This document shows, piece by piece, positions 17,669-25,990 of a DNA stretch of 44,763 nt. The DNA lies in assembly GCA_051878575.1 (NCBI GenBank), contig JBJEKJ010000042.1, forward strand, positions 1 through 44,763. The letters are read 5' to 3'. The translations under genes were made by a program, and so were the position numbers. A model generated the notes under the pieces. That model was given only the letters and a program-made list of their open reading frames with translations, searched no databases and had not been told where the DNA came from. Source of the stretch: CALZFJ01 sp051878575 (GTDB taxonomy: Bacteria > Bacteroidota > Bacteroidia > Bacteroidales > Muribaculaceae). The stretch's first letter is position 1; every line of letters begins with the position of its first letter.

Positions 17669-17778
17669 AAAATGTGCCAAAAATTTTTCAAAACCGACAA
17701 TTATATATACAAATGATGCATCAGGCATCTTTTATTACATTTATTCATAGTCGATTTGCAATATTTTTCATACAATTC

Positions 17779-17809
17779 TTTGCCGAATGGCGAGAATTGA
17801 GTAAATTTG
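17779..17809 (+). promoter_or_regulatory. Promoter of bamD-rpoZ
   Basis: TTTG (17779-17782), 19 bases, TAAATTTG (17802-17809). Both boxes match fully. The bamD ATG is 26 bases downstream. Confidence 0.72.
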
Positions 17810-17835
17810 CAAACTAATTTTGACAAAGCAAGACT

Positions 17836-18639
17836 ATGATACAACGTTTATTATTCATATTCGTAACTGTGGCTGTGCTCTCAAGTTGTGGTGAATACAA
17901 CAAGGTGCTCAAGAGCAATGACTACAATTATAAATATGAATATGCAAAGAAAGCATTCGAGCAGAGGAAATATGCTCAAGCCTACACCATTTTGGGTGAC
18001 CTTATCGCCGTGTTCAAAGGAACCGACAAAGCCGAGGAGTCGCTCTACTTGCTTGCTCTAAGCTACTACGAGAACAAGGACTACATTAACTCAGGCGCAT
18101 ATTTCAAAGCCTACTACAGCAATTATCCAAAAGGTCAATACACTGAGTTGGCACGATTCTACTCGGGCTACGGGTACTATCTCGACTCACCGGAGTCGCA
18201 GCTTGACCAGTCGGGAACCTACAAGGCCATTGAGGAGCTGCAAGGCTTCCTCGACTACTTCCCTAAAAGCGACAAAGTGTCGATAGCGCAGAACGCCATT
18301 TTCGAGCTTCAGGACAAATTAGTGTTCAAGGAGCTTCAAAACGCACAATTATACTACAATCTTGGCAACTATCTCGGCAACAATTACGAATCGGCCGTAA
18401 TAGTAGCGAAAAATGCCATAAAGGACTATCCTTACAGCAAATACAAAGAGCAACTTGAGATGCTAATATTGAAGTCGCGCTACCAAGAGGCATCGCAGAG
18501 CGTCGACGAGAAGAAGGTGGAGCGCTTCCGCGATGTTATCGATGAGTATTACTCGTTTATCAACGACTATCCCGAAAGCGAGACCAGAGAAGAGGCCGAC
18601 AACATCTTCAAGATTGCGAGCAAATACGTGAAGGAATAA
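17836..18639 (+). CDS. bamD: Outer-membrane assembly lipoprotein BamD
   Basis: BamD works with the BamA barrel to fold proteins into the outer membrane and is anchored to the inner face of that membrane. The signal peptide ends in the lipobox LSSC, with C18 lipidated. The rest is helical TPR-type repeats, such as YEYAKKAFEQRKYAQAYTIL, ESLYLLALSYYENKDY and ISYAFNDYP-like segments near the C-terminus (YYSFINDYPESETREEA). At 267 residues it is in the usual range. A 29-base gap separates it from rpoZ, with which it shares a promoter. This pairing is common in Bacteroidales as far as I remember. Confidence 0.92.
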   Translation: MIQRLLFIFVTVAVLSSCGEYNKVLKSNDYNYKYEYAKKAFEQRKYAQAYTILGDLIAVFKGTDKAEESLYLLALSYYENKDYINSGAYFKAYYSNYPKGQYTELARFYSGYGYYLDSPESQLDQSGTYKAIEELQGFLDYFPKSDKVSIAQNAIFELQDKLVFKELQNAQLYYNLGNYLGNNYESAVIVAKNAIKDYPYSKYKEQLEMLILKSRYQEASQSVDEKKVERFRDVIDEYYSFINDYPESETREEADNIFKIASKYVKE

Positions 18640-18668
18640 TAATTATTTTAATCATAGATAAGAATAAG

Positions 18669-19007
18669 ATGGACTACAAGAAATCAAACGCACCGTTGAA
18701 CACAGTGACTCGCGACATGATCAAACTGTCGGAGGACACAGGCAATGTTTATGAGACTGTGTGTATCATTGCTAAGCGCGCCAATCAGATTGCCGTGGAG
18801 ATGAAGCACGACTTGGAGAAAAAATTGCAGGAATTTGCATCAATGAACGACAATCTGGAGGAGATATCCGAGAACCGTGAGCAAATTGAGATTTCACGCT
18901 ACTACGAGAAACTTCCGAAGCCCACTTTGATTGCGGCACAAGAATATGAGGACAAGAAGCTGGTTTATCGCAACCTTGCCAAGGAGAAGGAAAACATCAG
19001 CTTATAA
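18669..19007 (+). CDS. rpoZ: RNA polymerase omega subunit RpoZ (Bacteroidetes type)
   Basis: A 112-residue small protein of the Rpb6/omega fold, which helps assemble and stabilise core RNA polymerase. The conserved core is NVYETVCIIAKRANQIAVEM (25-44). A C-terminal extension follows, typical of Bacteroidetes omega, with PTLIAAQEYEDKKLVYR. It lies directly after bamD and ends in a long, perfect terminator. The assignment rests on this core motif and on the context. Confidence 0.88.
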   Translation: MDYKKSNAPLNTVTRDMIKLSEDTGNVYETVCIIAKRANQIAVEMKHDLEKKLQEFASMNDNLEEISENREQIEISRYYEKLPKPTLIAAQEYEDKKLVYRNLAKEKENISL

Positions 19008-19045
19008 TCAACTGGCCCGATAGCTATCGACTAGCACATATCACA

Positions 19046-19089
19046 CGGCCGATGAGCGACGGCACTACTGTCGCTCATCGGCCGTTTTT
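19046..19089 (+). terminator. Long perfect terminator after rpoZ
   Basis: A 15-bp perfect stem (CGGCCGATGAGCGAC with GTCGCTCATCGGCCG) with a 9-base loop, then five T. It isolates bamD-rpoZ from the next gene. Confidence 0.95.
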
Positions 19090-19135
19090 ATCGCCGCTTT
19101 TTAGAGTGGCACTCAAAGAAATTTGACGCTCCCCA

Positions 19136-19166
19136 TTAGTATTGCCCAATATTTTTGCTATCTTTG
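19136..19166 (+). promoter_or_regulatory. Promoter of the PASTA gene; decides its start
   Basis: TTAG (19136-19139), 19 bases, TATCTTTG (19159-19166). Transcription should begin near 19172. This rules out the TTG at 19142 as a start and points to GTG at 19184 or TTG at 19178. Confidence 0.6.
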
Positions 19167-19183
19167 CAAAAAATGAATTGATC

Positions 19184-19819
19184 GTGGAAGATAAGAAAAA
19201 AAGTTTCTCTCGTTTCGTGAAGAGACATCCCATATTTGTGAATTTTATTGCCATCTGCATAACATTCATTGCTCTATGCATTGCCGTAATGATAGGTCTT
19301 GGCATATTCACCGAGCACGGCGAGTATAAAACCGTACCCGACGTGCGACGCGCACCTATCGACGAGGCAATATCAAGGCTTTCCAATGCCGGCTTCAGGT
19401 GCGAAATCACCGATTCCACCTATAACGACAATTTCCCCTTGGGTTCGGTCATAGAACAGGACCCCAAAGCCAATTCGCAGGCAAAGTCGCTCCGAACAGT
19501 CTACCTTAGCGTCAACGCATCGAGTCCGCGACTTGTAGCCCTGCCCAATCTGAACGACCAATCGGTGCGACAAGGCGAATCGACACTTAATGGACTTGGG
19601 TTCAAGAACGTCACGATCACCCGCGTGCCATCACGCTTTAAAGACCTGATTCTTAGCATAAGCGCCAATGGCAGGGAGATTACCTCGGGAATGAAGCTGC
19701 CTCTATCGGCACACATTGTGCTTACTGTTGGCGACGGCAATGAGATTATAGAGAACACCGACTCCACAACCGGCCTCGACGATCTCGGCGATATCAATAT
19801 GGACAATCTCGACTTTTAG
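19184..19819 (+). CDS. Membrane-anchored PASTA-domain protein
   Basis: About 211 residues. A short basic cytoplasmic tail (VEDKKKSFSRFVKRHP) is followed by one membrane helix (about 17-42), which would leave the rest outside the cytoplasm. The outer part carries two PASTA-like repeats. The first starts VPDVRRAPIDEAISRLSNAG and the second ALPNLNDQSVRQGESTLNGL. PASTA domains bind murein or beta-lactams in other bacteria, usually attached to Ser/Thr kinases or penicillin-binding proteins. Here neither is present. GTG at 19184 is the favoured start because the promoter overlaps the longer frame. The gene lies 54 bases before an RluD-type gene. Confidence 0.85.
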   Translation: MEDKKKSFSRFVKRHPIFVNFIAICITFIALCIAVMIGLGIFTEHGEYKTVPDVRRAPIDEAISRLSNAGFRCEITDSTYNDNFPLGSVIEQDPKANSQAKSLRTVYLSVNASSPRLVALPNLNDQSVRQGESTLNGLGFKNVTITRVPSRFKDLILSISANGREITSGMKLPLSAHIVLTVGDGNEIIENTDSTTGLDDLGDINMDNLDF

Positions 19820-19873
19820 TGTAGTTTTTATATCGTAATAACCGATATTACAAAGATTTATCCTTTGCATAAT

Positions 19874-20950
19874 ATGGAAGACAACAATATCTCTTTCGAC
19901 TCCGACGATTTATATCAACCCGACATTATCGACAACGGGCGCGAGCTATGGGAGCACCATCACTTCATCGCCGACAAGGGACAGGCTTTGCTGCGAATCG
20001 ACAAGTATTTGGTTACGCGCATAATCAACACGTCACGCAACAGGGTGCAACAAGCCGCCGAGGCGGGTTGCATTTTGGTGAACGGAAAGGCTGTCAAGTC
20101 GAATTACAGGGTAAAGCCTCTCGATGACATCAGAGTGGTGATGGACCGCCCAAAATATGAGAACGAGATTATTCCCGAAGATATTCCATTGGACATAGTA
20201 TATGAGGACGAGGAGCTGCTTGTGGTGAACAAGCCGGCCGGTTTAGTGGTACATCCCGGCCACGGCAACTACTCGGGCACTCTCGTAAACGCCCTTGCCT
20301 ATCACTTTAAGGACAACCCCGACTATGACGTGAACGACCCGCGAATGGGATTAGTGCACCGCATCGACAAGGACACGTCAGGCCTACTCGTCATCGCCAA
20401 GACTCCCGACGCCAAGACGTCGCTCGGCAAACAGTTCTTCAACAAGACCACAAAACGGCAGTATGTGGCACTCGTATGGGGAGAGATGGAGAATGCCGAC
20501 GGTACAATTGAGGGCAATATCGGCAGAAGTCAGAAAGACCGACTGCAAATGGCGGTGTTCCCCGAAGGTGATATGGGCAAGCACGCCGTGACACACTACC
20601 ACACTTTAGAGAACTTGCGCCATGTGGCTCTCGTGAGATGCCAATTGGAGACCGGACGCACTCACCAAATCAGGGTGCACATGAAGCATATCGGGCATCC
20701 TCTGTTCAACGACGCGCGCTATGGCGGCGACAAGATTCTTAGGGGCGTCAATTCGGGCAAATACATGCAGTTCATCCGCAATTGCTTCGCAATCTGCCCA
20801 CGTCAGGCACTCCATGCGAAAACGCTCGGATTCGTTCATCCGAAAACCGGAGAGCAAATGGATTTCAACAGCGACATCCCTGAGGATATGCGCCTTCTTA
20901 TCGGCAAATGGGAAAATTACATTTCCGGCAAGGATGAAGAAAATTCGTGA
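19874..20950 (+). CDS. 23S rRNA pseudouridine synthase, RluD family
   Basis: A 358-residue RNA-modifying enzyme. An S4 RNA-binding domain lies near 38-95 (LRIDKYLVTRIINTSRNRVQ and on to VNGKAVKSNYRVKPLDDIRV). The RsuA/RluA catalytic domain has the motif HRIDKDTSG with catalytic D165, preceded by VVNKPAGLVVHPG. The later RTHQIRVHMKHIGHP motif is also present. RluD in E. coli modifies helix 69 of 23S rRNA. The exact target here is inferred. ATG at 19874 is preferred over a TTG nine bases upstream. The gene probably shares the PASTA promoter. Confidence 0.93.
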   Translation: MEDNNISFDSDDLYQPDIIDNGRELWEHHHFIADKGQALLRIDKYLVTRIINTSRNRVQQAAEAGCILVNGKAVKSNYRVKPLDDIRVVMDRPKYENEIIPEDIPLDIVYEDEELLVVNKPAGLVVHPGHGNYSGTLVNALAYHFKDNPDYDVNDPRMGLVHRIDKDTSGLLVIAKTPDAKTSLGKQFFNKTTKRQYVALVWGEMENADGTIEGNIGRSQKDRLQMAVFPEGDMGKHAVTHYHTLENLRHVALVRCQLETGRTHQIRVHMKHIGHPLFNDARYGGDKILRGVNSGKYMQFIRNCFAICPRQALHAKTLGFVHPKTGEQMDFNSDIPEDMRLLIGKWENYISGKDEENS

Positions 20951-20967
20951 TAAAATTTCAAAATTGC

Positions 20968-20998
20968 TTTATTATTTGAACAATTTATATTAACTTTG
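20968..20998 (+). promoter_or_regulatory. Candidate promoter before the acyltransferase operon
   Basis: TTTA (20968-20971), 19 bases, TAACTTTG (20991-20998). The -7 box is a full match. The ATG follows 30 bases later. Confidence 0.5.
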
Positions 20999-21028
20999 GG
21001 AAAGTATGTGTAATTAATATACGTTTTT

Positions 21029-22213
21029 ATGGATTGCGAAGAAATAAAAGTTCCTGAAGAATTTTCAGATATATGTCCTTTTAGCGACGAAGTATTTCAT
21101 AGCGAAATGGCGCAATTAGTCACAGAACCGGGCTTCAAGCATGCGGTCACATACGCTATGCCTGATGTGGATTACGACAAATTCTGCCAACAGCTCTTGA
21201 AAATAAACAATAAGCACGATTTTCAAATCAACATAATGCATCCATTTCTGGAAATGCTTGAGCACAAGACCACTGCCGGCGTTTCTTCAGGTGGCGAGGA
21301 AAAAATCGACGATGCCAAGCCAAACGTGTTCATCACCAACCATCGCGATATCGTGCTTGATGCGTCATTCCTGAATATTTGTCTTATCCGACACGGGAAA
21401 CCGACCACCGAGGTGGCCATAGGCAACAATCTGCTCATTTACGATTGGATTTCGGCACTCGTGCGTCTCAACAAAAGTTTCATTGTGAAACGCGACATGA
21501 GCAAGCGCCAGACTTTTGAGGCCGCTCAGCAGCTGTCGGGCTACATACATTTCGCACTAACTCAAAAGAAGCAATCGGTGTGGATAGCCCAGCGCGAGGG
21601 CCGCGCTAAGGACAGCAACGACCGCACACAAGAGAGCCTAATCAAAATGTTGGCTCTTGCCGGAGGCAGAAATATGGTTCAAAGCCTGCGTGAAATCAAT
21701 CTCATGCCGGTTTCAATCAGTTACGAATACGACCCCAACGACTATCTTAAAGCGAAAGAATTCCTTTTAAAGAGTAAAAATCCCAACTTCAAGAAGTCGC
21801 AACGCGACGACTTGTTCAGCATGGAGACGGGACTGCTCCAATACAAGGGACGCGTGCATTTCCAGTTTGCCGGAAGTATCAACGAGCAGCTCGACAAGAT
21901 TCCTGCCGACATCGACAAGAATGAGCTTGTCAAGACCATCTGCCATATCATCGACAGGGCAATTCACCTTAACTACCGAATTTACCCATGCAACTACATA
22001 TCGCACGACATTATTTCGGGCGAAAACAGATTTGCCGACAAATACACCGCAGAGGAAAAAGCCGAATTTCTCAAATACGTGGAGAATCAGTTGGCAAAGG
22101 TCGACATCGAGGTAGACGAATCCGATGTTGAGTATATGCGCCAAATGATTCTCACCATGTACTCGAATCCGCTGACGAACAAGCTCGCCGCGATTGCCGA
22201 GACCGAGAAATAA
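21029..22213 (+). CDS. Glycerolipid acyltransferase (PlsB/PlsC-like)
   Basis: A 394-residue acyltransferase of the glycerol-phosphate family, probably acting in phospholipid or related acyl-lipid synthesis at the inner membrane. Motif I appears as ITNHRDIVLDASF, motif II as SFIVKRDMSK, motif III as AQREGRAKDSND and motif IV as LMPVSISYEYDP. The last two resemble glycerol-3-phosphate acyltransferases more than short PlsC enzymes. There is no clear transmembrane helix, so association would be peripheral. The exact acceptor cannot be told from sequence. It is the first of five co-directional genes running to ligA. Confidence 0.85.
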   Translation: MDCEEIKVPEEFSDICPFSDEVFHSEMAQLVTEPGFKHAVTYAMPDVDYDKFCQQLLKINNKHDFQINIMHPFLEMLEHKTTAGVSSGGEEKIDDAKPNVFITNHRDIVLDASFLNICLIRHGKPTTEVAIGNNLLIYDWISALVRLNKSFIVKRDMSKRQTFEAAQQLSGYIHFALTQKKQSVWIAQREGRAKDSNDRTQESLIKMLALAGGRNMVQSLREINLMPVSISYEYDPNDYLKAKEFLLKSKNPNFKKSQRDDLFSMETGLLQYKGRVHFQFAGSINEQLDKIPADIDKNELVKTICHIIDRAIHLNYRIYPCNYISHDIISGENRFADKYTAEEKAEFLKYVENQLAKVDIEVDESDVEYMRQMILTMYSNPLTNKLAAIAETEK

Positions 22214-22243
22214 TATTACACTTGTAAGAGAAACGACACGTCT

Positions 22244-23434
22244 ATGAGGCTACAATTGATTCCCATTATTTTGGCAATCATTATCAATGTTGCCATCGAC
22301 GCCTACATTTTTCACAAAATAAAAAAAGGAAAAAAATCGGCATGGCTGAGGCACCTGCATTGCGTGTTATCAGCCGTGCTGCTTGTTTTGATAATAGTAG
22401 CCATTTCCATGCCGCGACGCTCAATCGACAATGATGGGCTATGCACGATAATGTGGATGCTCTTCGGCTACTTCTCATTCTATATTCCCAAATATTTCGC
22501 GCTATTAGTCAAGGCCTTATTCAACACTCCACGCATTTTCAGGAAGAGGCCCCTCAGAGGCTCCGGAGTGTGGTCATCGGCCATAGCCGTGATAGTGTTC
22601 TTGTCAATGTGGTGGGGAGCGCTGTTCACTCGCAATACGGTGGAGGTTCGCAATGTGGAGCTTGAGTTCAGCAATCTGCCCTATCAGTTCAATGGCTACC
22701 GCATTGCGCAGTTCTCCGACTTGCATTTGGGCACATATAGCACCGACACAGCATTCGTGAGCAAGGTTGTAGATGAGATCAACGCCTTGAGTCCCGACCT
22801 AATATGCTTCACAGGCGATATCGTGAACCGCTGCACCGACGAAGCCTTGCCATTTATTGGCGTGCTCAGCCGTCTAAATGCTCCCGATGGCGTTCTCTCG
22901 ATTCTGGGCAATCACGACTATGGCGACTACATGCACTGGAATTCGCCGGCCGAACGCGAGCAAAACAACGCCCGACTGAATGAGTTGCAGAAAAAGATGG
23001 GCTGGAACCTGATGCTCAACACCGACACGATTATTAGCCGAGGAGAGAACAGCATTTGCATAATTGGAGTGGAGAACTGGGGTGAGCCACCATTCCCTAA
23101 ATACGGCAAACTTGCCAAAGCGCACAGAGGTCTTAACGATGACAGTTTTAAAATCCTACTGTCGCACAACTCCAACCACTGGCGCGGCGAGGTGCTGCCC
23201 AAATCCAACATCGACCTGATGCTTGCCGGGCACACTCATGCCATGCAGATAGAGTTGAGCATATTCGGGCTTCACATATCGCCATCGGCCCTGCGATATA
23301 ATGAATGGGGCGGAATCTATGAGGAAGGAAGCCAAAAATTATATGTGAACATTGGAATTGGCGAGGTGGCCATACCTATGCGCATAGGAGCAACCCCCGA
23401 AATAACACTAATCACTCTAAAACGCAAGAAATAA
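22244..23434 (+). CDS. Membrane-bound metallophosphoesterase
   Basis: A calcineurin-like phosphoesterase of 396 residues. The N-terminal 130 residues hold about four membrane segments, for example LIPIILAIIINVAIDAYIF and the VLSAVLLVLIIVAIS region. The catalytic domain shows the metal-binding blocks in order: FSDLHLGTYS, FTGDIVNR, LGNHDYGDY, LLSHNSNHW and LAGHTHAMQ. This is the YkuE/YaeI-like type, in some cases linked to lipid or polyprenyl phosphate hydrolysis. The substrate here is unknown. It begins 30 bases after the acyltransferase gene, which hints at a lipid role (inference). Confidence 0.9.
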   Translation: MRLQLIPIILAIIINVAIDAYIFHKIKKGKKSAWLRHLHCVLSAVLLVLIIVAISMPRRSIDNDGLCTIMWMLFGYFSFYIPKYFALLVKALFNTPRIFRKRPLRGSGVWSSAIAVIVFLSMWWGALFTRNTVEVRNVELEFSNLPYQFNGYRIAQFSDLHLGTYSTDTAFVSKVVDEINALSPDLICFTGDIVNRCTDEALPFIGVLSRLNAPDGVLSILGNHDYGDYMHWNSPAEREQNNARLNELQKKMGWNLMLNTDTIISRGENSICIIGVENWGEPPFPKYGKLAKAHRGLNDDSFKILLSHNSNHWRGEVLPKSNIDLMLAGHTHAMQIELSIFGLHISPSALRYNEWGGIYEEGSQKLYVNIGIGEVAIPMRIGATPEITLITLKRKK

Positions 23435-23443
23435 AGCATAATT

Positions 23444-25573
23444 TTGGACAAAATTATTAAGATAATATCAGCCGAGCTTCAAATAGCGGAGTCCCAAGTT
23501 TCCAACACTTGCAAGCTCCTTGACGAGGGAGCCACGATTCCGTTTATCAGCCGCTACAGGAAAGAGGCCACAGGCGGACTCGACGAAATAGCCATACAGT
23601 CGATTGGCAGGCGAAAGGAATCGCTCGAGGAGCTGAAAAAACGAAAAGCCACGATAATCGATGCCATAGGAGAGGCGGGAAAACTCACCGACATTTTACG
23701 CACGAAAATAGATGATTGCTGGTCGGCAAGCGAACTTGAGGATATTTACCTACCCTACAAGCCCAAGCGCCGCACTCGTGCCGAAGTGGCAAGAGCTAAT
23801 GGACTTGAGCCGTTGGCTAAGATTATCATGTCGCAGCATAACGATGATATTCAATACGTTGCGCATAGGTTTATCAACAAGAGCATTACCGATACTGATG
23901 CTGCCGTGAATGGCGCCCTCGACATCATCGCCGAGTGGGTATCGGAAAATGAGGCTGTGAGAAACACGGTGAGGAACTCATTCCGCCGCACTGCAACAGT
24001 TTCTTGCCATGTGGTAAAAGGTAAAGAGACTGAAGGTGAGAAATATCAAAACTACTTCGACTGCTGCGAACCGCTTCGTCGCTGCACCTCGCATAGGCTA
24101 TTGGCCATGCGTAGAGGCGAAAAAGAGGGATTTCTTAAAGTATCGATTAAAAATGATGATGAAAGCGCCGAATCGGGAATTCGCCGCATTGTAGTAAGAG
24201 GCAAGGGCGAGGCGGCCGATATGGTTGCGACAGCGGCACACGACAGCTACAAGCGGCTTGTACGTCCATCGATTGAGACGGAATTTGCGGCATCATCGAA
24301 AGAGAAAGCCGACGACGAGGCAATAGCAATGTTTGCCCAAAACCTTAGGCAGCTTCTTTTTGCTCCACCACTCGGACATAAGCGTGTGCTTGCCATTGAT
24401 CCCGGTTATCGAACAGGTTGCAAGGTAGTGTGCCTCGACGAGCAAGGAAACCTGATGCATAACGACGTCATCTACCCTACTCCGCCACGCAACGACTTCT
24501 CAGGAGCGGCAAAAAAGGTATCACATCTTGTAGAAGCATATAAAATCGACGCCATAGCTCTCGGCAATGGCACGGCAAGCAGAGAAACTGAGAAATTCCT
24601 CACCTCTCTACGCTACAGTCGCGACATTAAAGTATATGTGGTGAGCGAGAGCGGTGCCTCAATATATTCAGCATCGAAAATAGCACGCGACGAGTTCCCC
24701 GACAAGGACGTCACGGTGCGAGGAGCTGTATCTATCGGCCGACGACTTATCGACCCACTTGCCGAGCTTGTGAAAATCGACCCCAAATCGATAGGCGTAG
24801 GACAATATCAGCACGACGTGGACCAGACAAAACTGAGACAGGCACTCAACTTCACAGTGGAAAGTTGCGTGAACAGTGTGGGCGTGAACGTGAACACGGC
24901 TTCACGCGAGCTCCTCACCTATGTGGCCGGACTCGGTCCACAATTGGCGCAGAATATTGTGACCTACCGTGCCGAAAACGGCGATTTCAAGTCGCGCAAG
25001 GATATACTGAAGGTTCCACGCATGGGGGCTAAGGCATTCCAGCAGGCAGCCGGATTCCTACGCGTACCGGGCAGCGACAACCCGCTCGACAACTCTGCCG
25101 TCCACCCCGAGCGATATGCCGTAGTTGAACAGATGGCACGAGATTGCAATTGCTCCATCGAAGAACTTATAGGCAACAAGGAACTGCGACCGAGAATCGA
25201 CTTGCAACGATATATCACCGACGAGGTGGGAATGCCAACGCTCAACGACATTCTTGACGAGCTTGAGAAACCGGGCCGTGACCCTCGAAAGGACATTGCC
25301 ACAATGATTTTCGACGAGAACATAACCGACATTTCCCATTTGAGCGTCGGAATGGAGCTGAACGGCATAGTGACGAATATCACTCAATTTGGCGTTTTCG
25401 TGGACATTGGCATCCATGAGAACGGGCTTGTGCATATCTCGGAGCTTTGCGATCGCTTCGTGGCATCGCCATCGGAAGTAGTATCGCTGAATCAGCACAT
25501 CAGAGTTGCAGTGAAGGATGTTGACAAAGAAAGAAAACGAATATCTCTAACAATGAAAGGCCTAAAGCAATGA
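23444..25573 (+). CDS. tex: Tex-family transcription accessory / RNA-binding protein
   Basis: A 709-residue nucleic-acid-binding protein. Tex N-terminal helices include LLDEGATIPFISRYRKEATG (27-46). A YqgF RNase H-like domain follows near 310 (VLAIDPGYRTGCKVVCLDE). Tandem helix-hairpin-helix segments come next (LLTYVAGLGPQLAQNIV). A C-terminal S1 domain is near 640 (GIVTNITQFGVFVDIGIHEN). Related proteins affect transcription and RNA stability. The start is TTG, since no ATG or GTG lies near the family's N-terminus, and this TTG gives the expected start MDKIIKIIS. It is 9 bases after the phosphoesterase gene and overlaps folK by ATGA. Confidence 0.95.
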   Translation: MDKIIKIISAELQIAESQVSNTCKLLDEGATIPFISRYRKEATGGLDEIAIQSIGRRKESLEELKKRKATIIDAIGEAGKLTDILRTKIDDCWSASELEDIYLPYKPKRRTRAEVARANGLEPLAKIIMSQHNDDIQYVAHRFINKSITDTDAAVNGALDIIAEWVSENEAVRNTVRNSFRRTATVSCHVVKGKETEGEKYQNYFDCCEPLRRCTSHRLLAMRRGEKEGFLKVSIKNDDESAESGIRRIVVRGKGEAADMVATAAHDSYKRLVRPSIETEFAASSKEKADDEAIAMFAQNLRQLLFAPPLGHKRVLAIDPGYRTGCKVVCLDEQGNLMHNDVIYPTPPRNDFSGAAKKVSHLVEAYKIDAIALGNGTASRETEKFLTSLRYSRDIKVYVVSESGASIYSASKIARDEFPDKDVTVRGAVSIGRRLIDPLAELVKIDPKSIGVGQYQHDVDQTKLRQALNFTVESCVNSVGVNVNTASRELLTYVAGLGPQLAQNIVTYRAENGDFKSRKDILKVPRMGAKAFQQAAGFLRVPGSDNPLDNSAVHPERYAVVEQMARDCNCSIEELIGNKELRPRIDLQRYITDEVGMPTLNDILDELEKPGRDPRKDIATMIFDENITDISHLSVGMELNGIVTNITQFGVFVDIGIHENGLVHISELCDRFVASPSEVVSLNQHIRVAVKDVDKERKRISLTMKGLKQ

Positions 25574-25950
25574 ACCAATTAGTATTAAGCATAGGGAGCA
25601 ACAGCCGCGACCGCGAATGGCAGATTAGGCACTGCATCGAGTGGCTTCGGCACACGCTTAGCAACGTGAGAGTGTCGACAATATACAATTCAGTGGCGGT
25701 GAACAACCGCGATGCTGATTATCTGAATGCTGTGATGATAGCAAAGACTAAAAAGAACTTTGACGATATTTCGTCATTGATGAAACAATATGAGATGGTG
25801 TGCGGACGCACTCCTGCCAGCAAATTGCAAGGTGAGATTCCAATTGACATCGATATCGTGCTTTGGAACGACGACGTGCTGCGGCAGCGCGACTTCGCAC
25901 AGCAATACTTCCAACGCGGTTGGCAAGAGCTTAAAGAGGTTGAGCTTTAG
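25570..25950 (+). CDS. Short HPPK (FolK)-like protein
   Basis: A 126-residue relative of 6-hydroxymethyl-7,8-dihydropterin pyrophosphokinase, the folate-pathway enzyme. The family start LVLSIGSNSRDRE is present. So are the NAVMIAKTKKNFDDI segment, GRTPAS, and the acidic catalytic pair in IDIDIVLWND. Ordinary HPPK is about 160 residues and continues with a PHP-x4-R-FVL block after this point. Here that block is missing and the protein ends in a short helix. It may be a short Bacteroidetes variant or a paralog with another role, so I give no symbol. Its ATG overlaps the tex stop, which suggests translational coupling. Confidence 0.75.
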   Translation: MNQLVLSIGSNSRDREWQIRHCIEWLRHTLSNVRVSTIYNSVAVNNRDADYLNAVMIAKTKKNFDDISSLMKQYEMVCGRTPASKLQGEIPIDIDIVLWNDDVLRQRDFAQQYFQRGWQELKEVEL

Positions 25951-25990
25951 GATGCCGCCCCTTGATTTATCAATGAAAGAAGATGCGACT

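Noticed and set aside
17559..17750. 63-codon frame between the transglutaminase-like gene and bamD
   Set aside because: It overlaps the minus-strand promoter and has AT-rich, non-coding-like composition.
664..19089. Similar ATGAGCG words in the rpoD and rpoZ terminators
   Set aside because: The likeness is short and lies in stems that are free to vary. Chance is the simpler explanation.
19142..19183. TTG start at 19142 for the PASTA gene
   Set aside because: The frame before 19184 includes the promoter -7 box TATCTTTG, so it should not be in the transcript.
25790..25990. N-terminal extension of ligA by up to 67 residues
   Set aside because: The extra residues lie in another frame over folK, are rich in Cys and Ser, and lack ligase similarity. 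Starting at 25991 puts the active lysine at K115.
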